Source of the DNA: a virus
Length of the DNA stretch: 64,000 nt
Virus record (IMG/VR): IMGVR_UViG_3300000553_000005
Location: 1 to 64,000 of that record
Direction: 5' to 3' (one strand)
Both the position numbers and the translations under genes were made by a program. Below, one piece after another: positions 31,416 through 41,900 of the stretch; position 1 is the stretch's first letter, and every line of letters begins with the position of its first letter. Under the pieces are notes generated by a model. That model did no database searches and was not told where the DNA came from. It saw only the letters and a list, made by a program, of their open reading frames with translations.

Positions 31416-34400
31416 TGCCAAAAAAGAAGTTTAGTAAAGACGCTAGGGAGTCTTTATTTAGTGGTTTAATTCAGGACCACATTACAGACTCTACTAATAT
31501 AATGGACGCCTTGGAGTTTATTGAATCTCCACAGGGGCTTGGTATTCAATTATATCCAGTACAAAGAGTGCTTATAAAACTGATATTTGGCATTCCTATG
31601 GATAAAGACGAGAAGCTTGTTCCAGTATATGACATTTTTTGTGATGAACTACTATATAATTTGAAAGAAACAGAATATATTAAATATGTCCATGATCAAG
31701 GACGTATAAATTTAACCTCTTGGCAAGATGCCTCCCCTGACGGTTATAATGAAACTGTTGCTATTGTTGGGAGAAGAGGGGGAAAAGCTCTCGCCTTCAG
31801 GACACCTATTCCTACGCCTCATGGATTTAAAAATATTGAAGATTTGAAAGAAGGAGATTCTGTTTTCAGTCCAAGTGGTAAAGCTATAAAGGTGATACAA
31901 GCACATCAACCTTTTGTGGATAAAACTTACCGAGTAACTTTTGATGATAAAACTTCCGTAGTATGCCATGGGGGCCACTTATGGCATACTATGACTCGTA
32001 CTGAAAGAAAGAATAACGCTAGAAGATGGCCCAAAAATGGTCCAAGGCCCTCTATGTGCAAAGAGGACTCTATAGGATCCGTTAAAACTACTTTAGAGAT
32101 AAAAGACTCTTTATTTTATTCAAGGTCTGATGGAAAACAAGAAACAAATCACTCTATAGCACTTTCTAACCCAGTTGAGTTCAACTCCCAGCTACTCCCA
32201 TTAGATCCTTATTTTTTGGGACTTTGGCTTGGGGATGGACATAGTGCCAATGTATCCATAACTACTATGGATGAAGAGATTAAGAACTACATTTATAAAA
32301 TAGCTGAATCATATGGATTAGAGGTTACAATTAACTCTAATGGTTCTAAAGCCTCTGAATACTCTTTAACTTCTAAACAGCACGGCTCTAAAAAAGGAGA
32401 ATGGGGAAACAGCCCTGATAGAAATATCCTTCTGTCTAAATTCAGAGAAATGGGAATCTTAAAGAATAAACACATTCCAGAAATTTACTTGATATCCTCC
32501 ATTGATCAGCGATTAGCCTTACTCCAAGGATTGATGGACACAGATGGGGGGTGCCATAGAAGTCGATGTGAGTTTAATAATACTAATGAAAATATAGCAA
32601 GGGGCGTTTTCTATTTAGCCGCCTCTCTTGGTCTTAAGCCTTATTGGAATGAAAAAAGAGCAACTTATTACGGAAAAGATTGTGGAACATGTTACAGAGT
32701 TACCTGGACTTCTACTAAGCCGGTATTTAGATTAACAAGAAAATTGGCTGAACTTCAGACTACTTCAAAACCTTGTCAAAACAGAAGGTTCATCGTATCT
32801 GTAGAGCCAGAAAAAGAGCAAGAAGTTCGATGTATAACCGTTGATAGCCCAGATGGCTTGTTTCTATTCGGAGATAATTTCAATGTAACACATAATAGCG
32901 CCCTAGTTTCGGCAATTGCATCCTATAAGCTTTATCGTCTTTTGAATATTCGTTCCCCTCAGGACCATTATGGTTTGATTCCTGGATCTCCCATAGATTT
33001 TACTTTTATGGCCCAGGACACAGAAGGCTCCTCTCGTTTATTTGATAAAATGAAGGAAGACGTTAACCGTGCCCCTTTCTTTGCTCCCTATTTAAAAAAT
33101 ATGACCACAGAGGAAATGACTTTCGTTTCTGATGCTGACCGATATAAAAGAGATATCACTCCTTCAATTACCGTTGCCAGCTTGCCTTGTTTAGAAGAGA
33201 ATGAATTAATATGGACTTCTAAAGGACTAACCCCAATTAAGGACACACAAATAGGGGATTTAGTGTGGGACATGAATGGAAATTTGAAAAAAGTTTTGAA
33301 CAAAACTTACAATGAAGAAAGCCTATTGGCAGTTTCTACTCGTAATTTTAAGGGTGACCCCCTTCTTTTAACCCCTCAACACACTTGTATTTCAGTATCT
33401 AACAAAGAGGCTTTTGAAAAACTTCCATATTTATACAAATGGAATCTCGCTGGAAAAGGGCTTAAAGATTGCTTGAATAATAGCAAACGAGATGATACTA
33501 AGGGTATAGATATCACACTAACAGAGGATTATGCCAGCAAATTAGCTGAGGGGGACTATTTTCTATATCCCCAAATTTCTTTGAATCAAAGAGTGGCCTC
33601 TTCACTTGACAATACTCAAGCAAAGTCACCAGCCTATTTTCAAAAACATTTAGGAGGGAAGCTTTGTGAACATACTTCAGTTAGATGTAGCTCTGTTGAA
33701 CTACCTGTGACAGTTGATTCATGCCGATTATATGGGTTATACATAGCTGAAGGCTCAACTATGGGGAAAGTAGGAAAATTTAAAAATTCAGTTAAGTGGA
33801 CCTTCCATATAAATGAGCAAACCACTTATGCTGCGTTTATTCAACAAACTCTTCAAACGGAATTTGGACTGAACAGCACGTTAATCTTAACTCCTGAGTG
33901 TAATAGATGTGATGTATTCTGCTCCTCATCAGAATTAGCAAGAGGGCTGGCCTTCTGGTTTGGAGAAGGATGCGAAAATAAAGTTGTTCCCAATGAAGCT
34001 CTCTATTGGCCCATCGAATTACAAAAAGCGTTGATCCAAGGGTATTATGAAGGAGATGGGTGTGATAATAGGAGAATTGCTCCAACAGTATCAAAAAAAC
34101 TAGCTTATTCTCTCTTCAATTTATTAATTCAGACTGGACAACGACCGTCAATTCTGTTTCGCCCAGGCTATATAACTAAATATAAACAAAAAGAAGTAAT
34201 TCATAAGGATTCCTGGTATGTAGAAATTTGTAAACAAGATAACCATTGTAGATTTTTTCAAAAAGTTAAGGGAGTAAACTACTATTGGTCAAAGATAACG
34301 GCTATCACTCCTATTGAAAATAAACATCCTGTTGTTGATATTGAAGTAGAGGATACCCATTCTTTCTTAACTAAATTTGCAGTGGTTCACAATTGCACCA

Positions 34401-35605
34401 CTAACAAAGTTCGTGGCCCTAGTTCATTCTTATTGGCATTAGACGAGTTCGCTTTCTATAGAAATCAAATTGGAGTTAACTCTGAAGCCATTTATAAAGC
34501 CGCTGCCCCCGCCACCATGCAGTTTAAGGCTGGAGGGACTAGAGGGGGGAAACGAGAATCCATGATTCTCATTATTACTTCTCCTAACGGTAAGATAGGT
34601 AAGTACTATGAACTTTACAGTTCCGCTATGAAAATGGGGAATGATTCTGACATTCTAGCTTTTCGATGCTCTACGGCAGAGATGAATCCTCGTTCTGATG
34701 TAGATTTCTTAAAAAAAGAACATAGAGAGAATCCCGATGTGTTCAAGGCTGAATATGGTGGAGAATTCCTAGAAGCGGCGGAATCTTATGTCAAACTATC
34801 TGTGTTTGAATCCTGTATTGATCAAGAAAGAAAAAATTTCTGTCAGTTTACTCCGGAAACTATAGGAGTAAAATATTTTTGGGGGTTGGATTTAGGTATG
34901 CAATATGACGGAACTGCTTTAGCTGTTTGTCATTGGCAACCTACTTTCGATTTGATTCCTGGAGCTACTTTAGTATATGATTTTATAGATAGAAAAATAG
35001 TAGGAGAAGAAGAGTATTCAAATGTTAAACAATTACCATTGGACGATATCTTACTATGGTTAAAACGCATGAACGGACTCCTACCTTGTTTTAAAGGGGC
35101 AACTGATCAACATGGTGGTTCTATGCTCGTTCAATTATTGGAGAAATATGGAATCAATGGGTTAGAATTAGTTCATTTAACTTCCGGTATAAATTCTCAG
35201 ATGTATTTAACCCTTAAAGGATTGATGGAACAGAAAAAAGCATCATTTCCAGCAGAGAAGAAGTTTATTGATGAAATGAAATTGGTAGAAGCTCATTATG
35301 TTGGAAAATATCAAATAAAAGTTCAGGCCCCAGCAGAAAAAGATGCTCATGATGATCAGGCCGATGCTGTGGCTCTTGCTTCCTGGGTTGCTCAACAATG
35401 GGCTATGAACGAAGGGGCTAGAGAATTTGCAGATATCTTAAGTGGCATAGACCCTGCTAGACTGGCCCGAAATCATGGTCTTATGTCTTTGGGGTTTGAT
35501 CCTAATATTAGTTCTATGGCGGAACTAAAATCACATGAAAGACAGCTTGGTATATTACAGAGATCAAATCTCAATTCCGTTGTTAATCCTTTTAGAAGAA
35601 GATGA
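31415..35605 (+). CDS. Terminase large subunit with two inteins
   Basis: DNA packaging ATPase and nuclease. The ATPase Walker A is VGRRGGK joined after splicing to SALVSA. Walker B is LLALDEF (Asp1010, Glu1011), with the coupling motif ILIITSPNG at about 1051-1059. The nuclease domain has WGLDLGMQYDGT (Asp1159) and a late HDDQADAVALA. The precursor is 1396 residues; removing inteins of 370 (125-494) and 402 residues (592-993) leaves 624, the usual terminase length. It acts at the portal vertex. The ATG overlaps the portal stop, so the two are co-translated. Confidence 0.94.
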   Translation: MPKKKFSKDARESLFSGLIQDHITDSTNIMDALEFIESPQGLGIQLYPVQRVLIKLIFGIPMDKDEKLVPVYDIFCDELLYNLKETEYIKYVHDQGRINLTSWQDASPDGYNETVAIVGRRGGKALAFRTPIPTPHGFKNIEDLKEGDSVFSPSGKAIKVIQAHQPFVDKTYRVTFDDKTSVVCHGGHLWHTMTRTERKNNARRWPKNGPRPSMCKEDSIGSVKTTLEIKDSLFYSRSDGKQETNHSIALSNPVEFNSQLLPLDPYFLGLWLGDGHSANVSITTMDEEIKNYIYKIAESYGLEVTINSNGSKASEYSLTSKQHGSKKGEWGNSPDRNILLSKFREMGILKNKHIPEIYLISSIDQRLALLQGLMDTDGGCHRSRCEFNNTNENIARGVFYLAASLGLKPYWNEKRATYYGKDCGTCYRVTWTSTKPVFRLTRKLAELQTTSKPCQNRRFIVSVEPEKEQEVRCITVDSPDGLFLFGDNFNVTHNSALVSAIASYKLYRLLNIRSPQDHYGLIPGSPIDFTFMAQDTEGSSRLFDKMKEDVNRAPFFAPYLKNMTTEEMTFVSDADRYKRDITPSITVASLPCLEENELIWTSKGLTPIKDTQIGDLVWDMNGNLKKVLNKTYNEESLLAVSTRNFKGDPLLLTPQHTCISVSNKEAFEKLPYLYKWNLAGKGLKDCLNNSKRDDTKGIDITLTEDYASKLAEGDYFLYPQISLNQRVASSLDNTQAKSPAYFQKHLGGKLCEHTSVRCSSVELPVTVDSCRLYGLYIAEGSTMGKVGKFKNSVKWTFHINEQTTYAAFIQQTLQTEFGLNSTLILTPECNRCDVFCSSSELARGLAFWFGEGCENKVVPNEALYWPIELQKALIQGYYEGDGCDNRRIAPTVSKKLAYSLFNLLIQTGQRPSILFRPGYITKYKQKEVIHKDSWYVEICKQDNHCRFFQKVKGVNYYWSKITAITPIENKHPVVDIEVEDTHSFLTKFAVVHNCTTNKVRGPSSFLLALDEFAFYRNQIGVNSEAIYKAAAPATMQFKAGGTRGGKRESMILIITSPNGKIGKYYELYSSAMKMGNDSDILAFRCSTAEMNPRSDVDFLKKEHRENPDVFKAEYGGEFLEAAESYVKLSVFESCIDQERKNFCQFTPETIGVKYFWGLDLGMQYDGTALAVCHWQPTFDLIPGATLVYDFIDRKIVGEEEYSNVKQLPLDDILLWLKRMNGLLPCFKGATDQHGGSMLVQLLEKYGINGLELVHLTSGINSQMYLTLKGLMEQKKASFPAEKKFIDEMKLVEAHYVGKYQIKVQAPAEKDAHDDQADAVALASWVAQQWAMNEGAREFADILSGIDPARLARNHGLMSLGFDPNISSMAELKSHERQLGILQRSNLNSVVNPFRRR
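31787..32896 (+). mobile_element. Class 3-like intein in terminase Walker A, with LAGLIDADG endonuclease
   Basis: Residues 125-494 (370 aa). The first residue is Ala (ALAFRTPIPTPHGF), not Cys or Ser. The splicing residues of class 3 inteins are present: Trp190 in GGHLWHT, Cys473 in VRCITVDSPDG, and Thr492 in FNVTHN. The residue after the junction is Ser. Two LAGLIDADG helices are visible, PYFLGLWLGDGH (about 265-276) and LALLQGLMDTDGG (367-379), so the homing endonuclease may be active. It splits the P-loop between Lys and Ser. Confidence 0.92.
33188..34393 (+). mobile_element. Class 1 intein near terminase Walker B, with LAGLIDADG endonuclease
   Basis: Residues 592-993 (402 aa). It begins with Cys592 (CLEENELIWTSKGL), has block B LLLTPQHTC, and ends KFAVVHN before Cys994. 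Two LAGLIDADG-like helices are CRLYGLYIAEGST (770-782) and KALIQGYYEGDGC (871-883). The extein reads ITVASLP|CTTNKVRGPSSF, shortly before LLALDEF. It is unlike the first intein of the same gene, so the two arrived separately. Confidence 0.92.
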
Positions 35606-35652
35606 TAAGTGTATAAAAATCATTTTTTGATTCCTCTTTAGAGGAACATCTG

Positions 35653-35832
35653 ATGAGTGAAGATCTAAGCAGACTAAACGATTTAAGGAGGGAGATCGCG
35701 GAAAAATTTGATAGTATTGAAAAACTTATCAGAAAAGGGGATGATGATAGCCTCAATGTCCTAACAGATATTAGTTACGCTTTAGCTAGTTTGGACGAAG
35801 CTGTCTCAAAATTAAGAGATAGAATAGGGTAA
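35653..35832 (+). CDS. Small helical hypothetical protein (59 aa)
   Basis: A 59-residue ORF, short but well supported: AGAGGAACATCTG gives a ribosome binding site before the ATG, the frame fills the gap between the terminase and the next gene, and the product is helical with heptad-like spacing (EKLIRKGDDDSLNVLTDISY, LDEAVSKLRD). It ends 11 bases before the ATG at 35844. A likely coiled-coil partner of the downstream membrane protein; that is a guess. Confidence 0.65.
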   Translation: MSEDLSRLNDLRREIAEKFDSIEKLIRKGDDDSLNVLTDISYALASLDEAVSKLRDRIG

Positions 35833-35843
35833 GGGGCGTAGCT

Positions 35844-36395
35844 ATGTCAGGAGATTACAATAGAAGAACAATGGATTCTGGATTTTTACCTAGTCAATCT
35901 CCCATAAAAGATGATTTACAACAACTTTATGCCCGAAATGCTAGTCAGACAGAGGAAATTATTGAAACTCTCAGAGGTGTTAACGACACTCAGCTTATGA
36001 TTTTGAGCGAGCTTCAAACACTAGAGCATTTAAGTACACGATCTGACGCCGCCACCGAAGTCTTAGATCTAGCTAGATTACATTTGGAAAAAATGGCTAA
36101 AATCATTTATTTATCAAACGGTTACAATGAGAAAGGGGACAAAGTTCCCGAAGGAGTTTTACGCTTTGAACGTTGGACTAATTTTTTTCTCCGCGCTTTT
36201 TGGAATTTTATCATTATAGGAGCTATTTCTTCTTTTTTCTATTTTTATACAGAAGGTCAAAAAGCAACTAGACTGGAACAATCCAAGGCCGAGATAGAGA
36301 TACTTCAACAAATGGAAGAAAGATTAGCTAAAAGAGAACAAAAAATTACTGATCTTCTGGACCATAAACTTCAAAAAAATGAAACTCGTAAATAA
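35844..36395 (+). CDS. Membrane-anchored coiled-coil protein
   Basis: A 183-residue protein. One hydrophobic segment, AFWNFIIIGAISSFFYFY (about 119-136), predicts a single membrane span. Before it is a helical part (residues 25-85); after it a charged coiled coil (KAEIEILQQMEERLAKREQK). No signal peptide. AAGGGGCG precedes the ATG. It could be a spanin-, holin- or infection-related membrane protein, but the endolysin lies 26 kb away, so a lysis role is not favoured. Function unknown. Confidence 0.65.
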   Translation: MSGDYNRRTMDSGFLPSQSPIKDDLQQLYARNASQTEEIIETLRGVNDTQLMILSELQTLEHLSTRSDAATEVLDLARLHLEKMAKIIYLSNGYNEKGDKVPEGVLRFERWTNFFLRAFWNFIIIGAISSFFYFYTEGQKATRLEQSKAEIEILQQMEERLAKREQKITDLLDHKLQKNETRK

Positions 36396-36399
36396 TAAC

Positions 36400-36421
36400 T
36401 TTCCAACTCCTTTGTGAATGA
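36400..36421 (+). promoter_or_regulatory. Candidate late promoter box
   Basis: tttccaactcctttgtgaatga lies about 12-33 bases before the ATG at 36433, third clear copy of the TTCYTTTGTGAA box also found before genes at 11977 and 29163. A GAGG ribosome binding site follows at once. Confidence 0.35.
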
Positions 36422-36432
36422 GGTATTAAACT

Positions 36433-36819
36433 ATGCCATTTAACCCAACTAAACTTGCCGAATCTGTTTGTGACATTGCTGGAATTTGCTCCACTGGTCC
36501 TCGCGCAGAAGCCACTCAATCTTTTGCTCAAAAAGCTCCCGCTGTAGACAATACTATGCCTAATCCCCTCAGCCCCATTATGGGTGATGAGGCGTTCTTC
36601 ACCTATTTGATGCCTGGAGCCGTGTTTGAGGCCCACGATGGCTCTCAATGGCTTATTACAGCTTATGATTGGGATAGTAGAGTGGAGATTGAAAATCGCT
36701 GGTATCCTCGTCAGATTGCTAATGTAGGCCAAGCTGATATTCGCCGCTCTATCGCTATGTGGATAGAACCAGTTAATGTCCGTGTTCCTCCCCCAGTTTC
36801 TGCTGTGGAATACCAATAA
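36433..36819 (+). CDS. Hypothetical virion-region protein
   Basis: A 128-residue protein, not recognised. From residue 55 it reads FFTYLMPGAVFEAHDGSQWL and then ITAYDWDSRVEIENRWYPRQ, which looks like a small beta-barrel. The first 45 residues are low in secondary structure. GAGGTATTAAACT precedes the ATG. Eleven bases separate it from the next gene, with which it is probably co-transcribed. A head-tail joining or tail accessory role is possible by position only. Confidence 0.55.
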   Translation: MPFNPTKLAESVCDIAGICSTGPRAEATQSFAQKAPAVDNTMPNPLSPIMGDEAFFTYLMPGAVFEAHDGSQWLITAYDWDSRVEIENRWYPRQIANVGQADIRRSIAMWIEPVNVRVPPPVSAVEYQ

Positions 36820-36829
36820 AGAGGTATTC

Positions 36830-38389
36830 ATGATAGAGCTTACAGGTGAGAACCTCTCGACATATCTTTTACGAGAAATAAAAGATATCGTCAATAGAAA
36901 TCCACGCTTTAGAAGATTAGGTGGAGATGTTACGGTGTCCACTAATAATATGGTGGCCTGGGGTGATCTGCGTATTACTATTAGCCGAATCAATTCTTCA
37001 GGTAATAGATTAAGTCCTGACTATTTCATTTGTAATCAATATGGTCGAGCTTTATTAGCTAAGTTAGAAAATTATGACGGATTATTTATCGAATGGGTGC
37101 AAGAAATCCGAGATAATGGCTCCACCCTCCCTGCGTCCGGTGTTTATTACTTTAATATAGATGCAGTTAACGAAGGCACCAGAGACATTTTGTTAACTAT
37201 TCAAAATTATCAATGGATAAGACAAACTCCCGAACTGGCTTCAGGTTCACTCGTATACTTTAATTCTAATATTGATGTTTCAACTGTAACACCGATAGAT
37301 TCCACAGTTCAATATGTATACCAAGGTAATAATCTCGTTCTAACCAATTTCTATCCTAATTTTTTAGAACTTCAGGCCACCAATTCTAGTGGAATTTCAA
37401 CCCCTTTAATCCCAATGACAGATTTCTGGTATCTAAGACAAAATTCAGATATAATCTGTCAATCAACTTTAGGAGGAGAGCAGATTATTGCCCTTCCAAT
37501 ATCAAATTGGGTTTCTATGTCTATTTCAGACCAAGATGGTTATGTTTTGAGAGAGAATATAGACTATATTATTTTCGGAAGTAGTATTCAAACTAGCCAA
37601 TGGACTCCATCCGGTACAACTCTAACTTGTTCTTTTGTTGCCCCAGTTAGTCCAACTACTAATTTAGCGGTTAACCCAGAAAATTTAATTGCACCAAATC
37701 TACCTCCAGATGAGACTCCAACTCAAACCATTGTTTACTCCTCCCTTCTTAATAGATCTGCTGCTTCTGATTTCATTGTTTTACCAAATGGGGAAACATG
37801 GTTATCAACATTATTAGTCACTGGAGAGCGTTTCTATTGGGAATCCCGTGTAGATCTTGGTCAAACGCAACATAGAGCAAGAAAAATGGAGTCTAATCTA
37901 AATTTAATTCCAGGATTATCCATCGCTATTGGGGATCAAGTTTTTGTAGGAGATCAATGTGCTATTCTCGTTTCTCCTTACCAATCAGAAGTTTATGAGG
38001 TTTACGGCTCTAAAGATAATTTGACTTTTACTATAGAGGTCAAAGCTAATGATAGAATGACTGCTTCCGAAGTGTCAGAAATGATAAAAGGAGCATTTTT
38101 AATTCGTGATAGAGCTATTATGGAAGCAAATGGCCTGACTGTTTTTGAAATTTCTAGAGAAGCTAATTATGATTCGAGAGATGACTCAGGTACTGCCCCG
38201 TCAACTACTTACACTATGTCTGTCTCCGCTGCCGCTGATTGGGAACTTTACATCCCACTTGTGACTCGTATTTCTCAATTTGAAGTGGATGTAACCGAAA
38301 CTACTCAGAGTGACTTTTTAGGAAAAATCACAACCACCCCCAGATTCAAAACTTTAGGGGCTACTCAATTTCTACCCAACTATTCTTAA
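36830..38389 (+). CDS. Putative virion structural protein
   Basis: A 519-residue protein rich in beta text, with no named family. It begins MIELTGENLSTYLLREIKDI, continues with repeated beta segments (LVTGERFYWESRVDLGQTQH) and ends with FLGKITTTPRFKTLGATQFL. Composition and its place two genes before the tail sheath suggest a neck or tail protein. The ATG at 36830 has AAAGAGG upstream and is preferred to an earlier ATG at 36776 that would overlap the previous gene by 44 bases. Confidence 0.6.
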   Translation: MIELTGENLSTYLLREIKDIVNRNPRFRRLGGDVTVSTNNMVAWGDLRITISRINSSGNRLSPDYFICNQYGRALLAKLENYDGLFIEWVQEIRDNGSTLPASGVYYFNIDAVNEGTRDILLTIQNYQWIRQTPELASGSLVYFNSNIDVSTVTPIDSTVQYVYQGNNLVLTNFYPNFLELQATNSSGISTPLIPMTDFWYLRQNSDIICQSTLGGEQIIALPISNWVSMSISDQDGYVLRENIDYIIFGSSIQTSQWTPSGTTLTCSFVAPVSPTTNLAVNPENLIAPNLPPDETPTQTIVYSSLLNRSAASDFIVLPNGETWLSTLLVTGERFYWESRVDLGQTQHRARKMESNLNLIPGLSIAIGDQVFVGDQCAILVSPYQSEVYEVYGSKDNLTFTIEVKANDRMTASEVSEMIKGAFLIRDRAIMEANGLTVFEISREANYDSRDDSGTAPSTTYTMSVSAAADWELYIPLVTRISQFEVDVTETTQSDFLGKITTTPRFKTLGATQFLPNYS

Positions 38390-38399
38390 AGGAGATTTT

Positions 38400-38822
38400 A
38401 TGGCTATTAGAGAGTATAAGTGCCAAGATTGTAACTTGATCACTGAAAAAATTATTAACGCCTCTCAAGAAATAAAAGAGAGTATTTCTTGTCCTAAATG
38501 TAAAGGAAACGCCTCTTACCTTGAAATTCCAACTAGTATTTCCTTAGGAGTTTCTTCATTTTCCCAGGCTCCTCTTGATAATATCATTGGAAAAGATTCA
38601 GAAAGACGATGGGAAAATATTCATCGAAGACAAGAAATCCGAGATAAGGTAAGAAAAGAAAGCGGATCAGTAGGAATTTCTATGGTTGGTAGGGATCAGT
38701 TTGCTCCTCTAACTATCGAAGACAAAGAACGAAGATCAGAGTTGAATGAAATTTTACCCATTTCAGGGCATAAACAAACTTTTGATTCCTCTGATGATGC
38801 AAAGCTTATCAATCATAAGTGA
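38400..38822 (+). CDS. FmdB-type zinc-ribbon protein
   Basis: A 140-residue protein with an N-terminal zinc ribbon: Cys8-x2-Cys11 and Cys31-x2-Cys34 (YKCQDCNLITE and ISCPKCKGNA), the pattern of FmdB/CxxC-CxxC regulatory proteins. The remainder is charged and helical, without a known domain. AAAGGAGATTTT precedes the ATG. In phages such proteins occur beside structural genes; the job may be protein-protein contact rather than transcription control. Moderate confidence in the fold, low in the role. Confidence 0.65.
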   Translation: MAIREYKCQDCNLITEKIINASQEIKESISCPKCKGNASYLEIPTSISLGVSSFSQAPLDNIIGKDSERRWENIHRRQEIRDKVRKESGSVGISMVGRDQFAPLTIEDKERRSELNEILPISGHKQTFDSSDDAKLINHK

Positions 38823-38915
38823 AATAAAAACCGGATTTTCAATCCTACTTTTGAGAGAATTTTATTATCAGGGCTATTGAAACACTTTTAACCGACATCC
38901 AAGGGGAGATCTAAC

Positions 38916-41900
38916 ATGGCACTTTTTGACCAGTACACCGCACCAGGAGTTTACACCACAGAGATAGTTGCTAATCCTGGCACCACACTCCAAAGTGGTC
39001 TTAATATTCCAATCTTCATTGGAGAAGGTTCTGAGACATTCCTTATTCAAAACTCAGAACTCCATAGAGGGTCTAGTGCTTCCTCAGATGATGCGGTAGT
39101 TAGCGAAGACCTCTCAGCCCAGGTTACCGGTTCCACCGCTGTCTTCCAACTGGGTTACTGGCCCGTTGTCACTGGCAATAACACTGGAACCATCACTAAT
39201 AATGTTCAGTATGTTACCGTTACTGATAATGGAGTTCCTGTTGTAGTGTCCTCTCTTAATGGTGCCACTGGTGTTGTGACCCTTCTAATTGCCCCTGCTG
39301 CTGGAGATCAACTTTCAGCTACTTACTATTTTAAGAGATCTGACACTCTATTTACTGACGTTCTTTCAGATCAAGTTCCTTCCTATGCTTCTCTCGCCAT
39401 TCCTGCCAATAGCTTAACTACTGGAACAGCTTCTCCCTTGACATTAACTCTTGATCAACCTGGATATTTAGGAAATCAGGTGTCTATCGCTGTTACTGTT
39501 GCTACAAGTGGCTCTGGAGTTACTGATTATGCTGCCATCACTGGAAGTGGAACAGACGCGATTTCCATTGAGGCTAGAAATTCTGCTGATAACTCCATTC
39601 GTTCTTGGGCAGCAATCGCAGCCTTAATTTCCAACTTGGGGAATATCCCCACTTTGAATGCTGGGAATGTAACTGTTAAATCTCTAACCGCTGCCTATTC
39701 AAATACCCCTGCCTATTTCGTTACAGCCACCCTTATGACTGGTGGTGCCGGTCCTGCCTCAAATACCGTTTTTAAGGTTAATCATATTCCTATTGTTGAT
39801 GGGACTAACGGTGGCGTAGTAACAAATAGCCCTACTCATGTTACTGCTTACGTAAACAATGTGAAAGTGTCTATTTCGGCTGTAAATGGTTTACAGGGAT
39901 TGGTTACTTTGACTAATCCAGTGCCATCCGGAAATACTTTGTCTATTTCTTATTTCACTAATACCTACCAAGATACATATGACCTTCTCCCATCTACAAA
40001 TGTTGTTGCAATAAACCAAGTTGGATTGGGACCAAACCGCGCTGATTTCATCAATGGTGTGGACTATGTTCTTGAAAATGTTTTGGATGGGAACGGCAAT
40101 ATTGTCCAACAGCAAATCCAGTGGGGAAATTCAGCCTCTACTACAGTCGCTACCTCTACTCCTGGTTATGTCCCATTTAACGCAACTGTTATCGCTACTA
40201 CCTTAGTTGACGAACAGATGTTCCTTCAGGTGTGCAGCGCACCTACTCCTGCTCCTTTACCTCCTGGGCTAAACACCACTTTCGTTCTTCCTGATATGCC
40301 TACTGATGGATCCGGCCAAAATAAAGGTTTAGGACCCGCCACTGACGATCCTTCTCTAATTCAGGTTTATGTAGGAACTCCTTCTGTTCCTAATGATGAA
40401 GAATCGGCTCTAGCTAGCGCCCTAGCAAGTGGCCCTGTGACTGTGATTCAACTATCCGGAGCTACCCAGACCTTCAAACTTCTCATTCCACCTACTGCTG
40501 GACAAATGGTATTTGCTACTTATACTCGCAACACTATTCAGGAAGCCACTTATACTTTAACTGTTGACACTCCAGGTATCACTGGTGTTGGAACTTATAG
40601 TATTACTGACCAGTATAACAATGAGCTTCCTACATTTGCCTTTGATGACTCTGCTGCGGTCTTAAATGTCTCTGGAACACAAGTTTCAGACGGAAATTTC
40701 TATGTTTCTGGTATTATTTGGCCCTATCAGTCTAATGATGGTGGGGAATATTCTGATATGAAGGGTGTTCCCGGTGTAACAGCCCCTGGAGAACTCTTAA
40801 TTAACTTTATTGCAGATCTAACCCCTGCCCATGTTGTGTCTTCTGGCGCACCCGCAACTGCTACAGTTGAAGGATTAGTCTTCACAGCTACTACACCTAG
40901 TAATGTCGCTAACAACATCACCATTAGTTTTGTTGCTGGGGTTGATGTTATTGACGCTGATGCCGTTACTGTTAATGGAAGTGCTATCACGGTAAACATT
41001 TCCGGACCTTCTTCAACTAGAACTAAAACAGGTATCTCAGGTCTTTTCACTTCTGGGATTAGCGTGACCATTGGACCCTATACTACGTCCATTACTTGTT
41101 CTTCTACCTCCGATTCTACTGTCGCTACTCCTGCTCCAGCGGTCAATTTTGCCGGGGGCAGCACTGGAGTAACTATCCCTGTTTCTCAAACATACACAGT
41201 AAATTATCTATCTTCTCCATTAGCTCCCCCCCAATATCTTGGGACTGGTTATTTGAATCAGACTTTCTCTTCCCCTGCTTTCGGATTAACTTTTACTCTC
41301 ATTAATCCCGCTGATGCAATCACCATGGGCTTCGTGGACGCTCCTACTCCTGTTTACTACTATGCCGTTAATGACCAGATTGGTTTCATTATTTCAGCCT
41401 CAAGTTTCACTACCTCTGCTGAACCTCAAATTGCTATTCTTGGTCTTTGGACAACCGTTACAACCACTTATGGTATGAATCCTGGTGATACAGCTACCAT
41501 CAGCACCCATAATAGAGCAGGAACAGAGCCTAATGTTGGAGACTACTACTATGTCTCTTACACTACTCAGAAAACCGCTGCGGATATGGCCCTTCAACTA
41601 TTTACTAATCCTCAAGACGCTTACACCGCTTATGGCGATCCTACTCCTTTAAATAGACTTTCCTTAGCTGCAAGTTTATTTACTCAAAATGGAGGTCAGG
41701 TCTTCGGATGTATCCAAGTTCCTAAATTAGCTGGCTCCAATTTTGCCTCGTCTAATACTTACATTTCAGCTATCGCTTCATTAGCTTCCCCAATCCCAGG
41801 AACTAATAAGAAAGCTGATATGATTCAAGTTTTAACCACTAATCCAACAGTTATTCAGTATCTTAATCGTTTCTTAATTACTCAAGCAGCCCCCCGTAAT

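Noticed and set aside
35844-36395. Spanin or holin call for the membrane coiled-coil protein
   Set aside because: Far from the endolysin, no lipoprotein signal, and placed in the packaging cluster.
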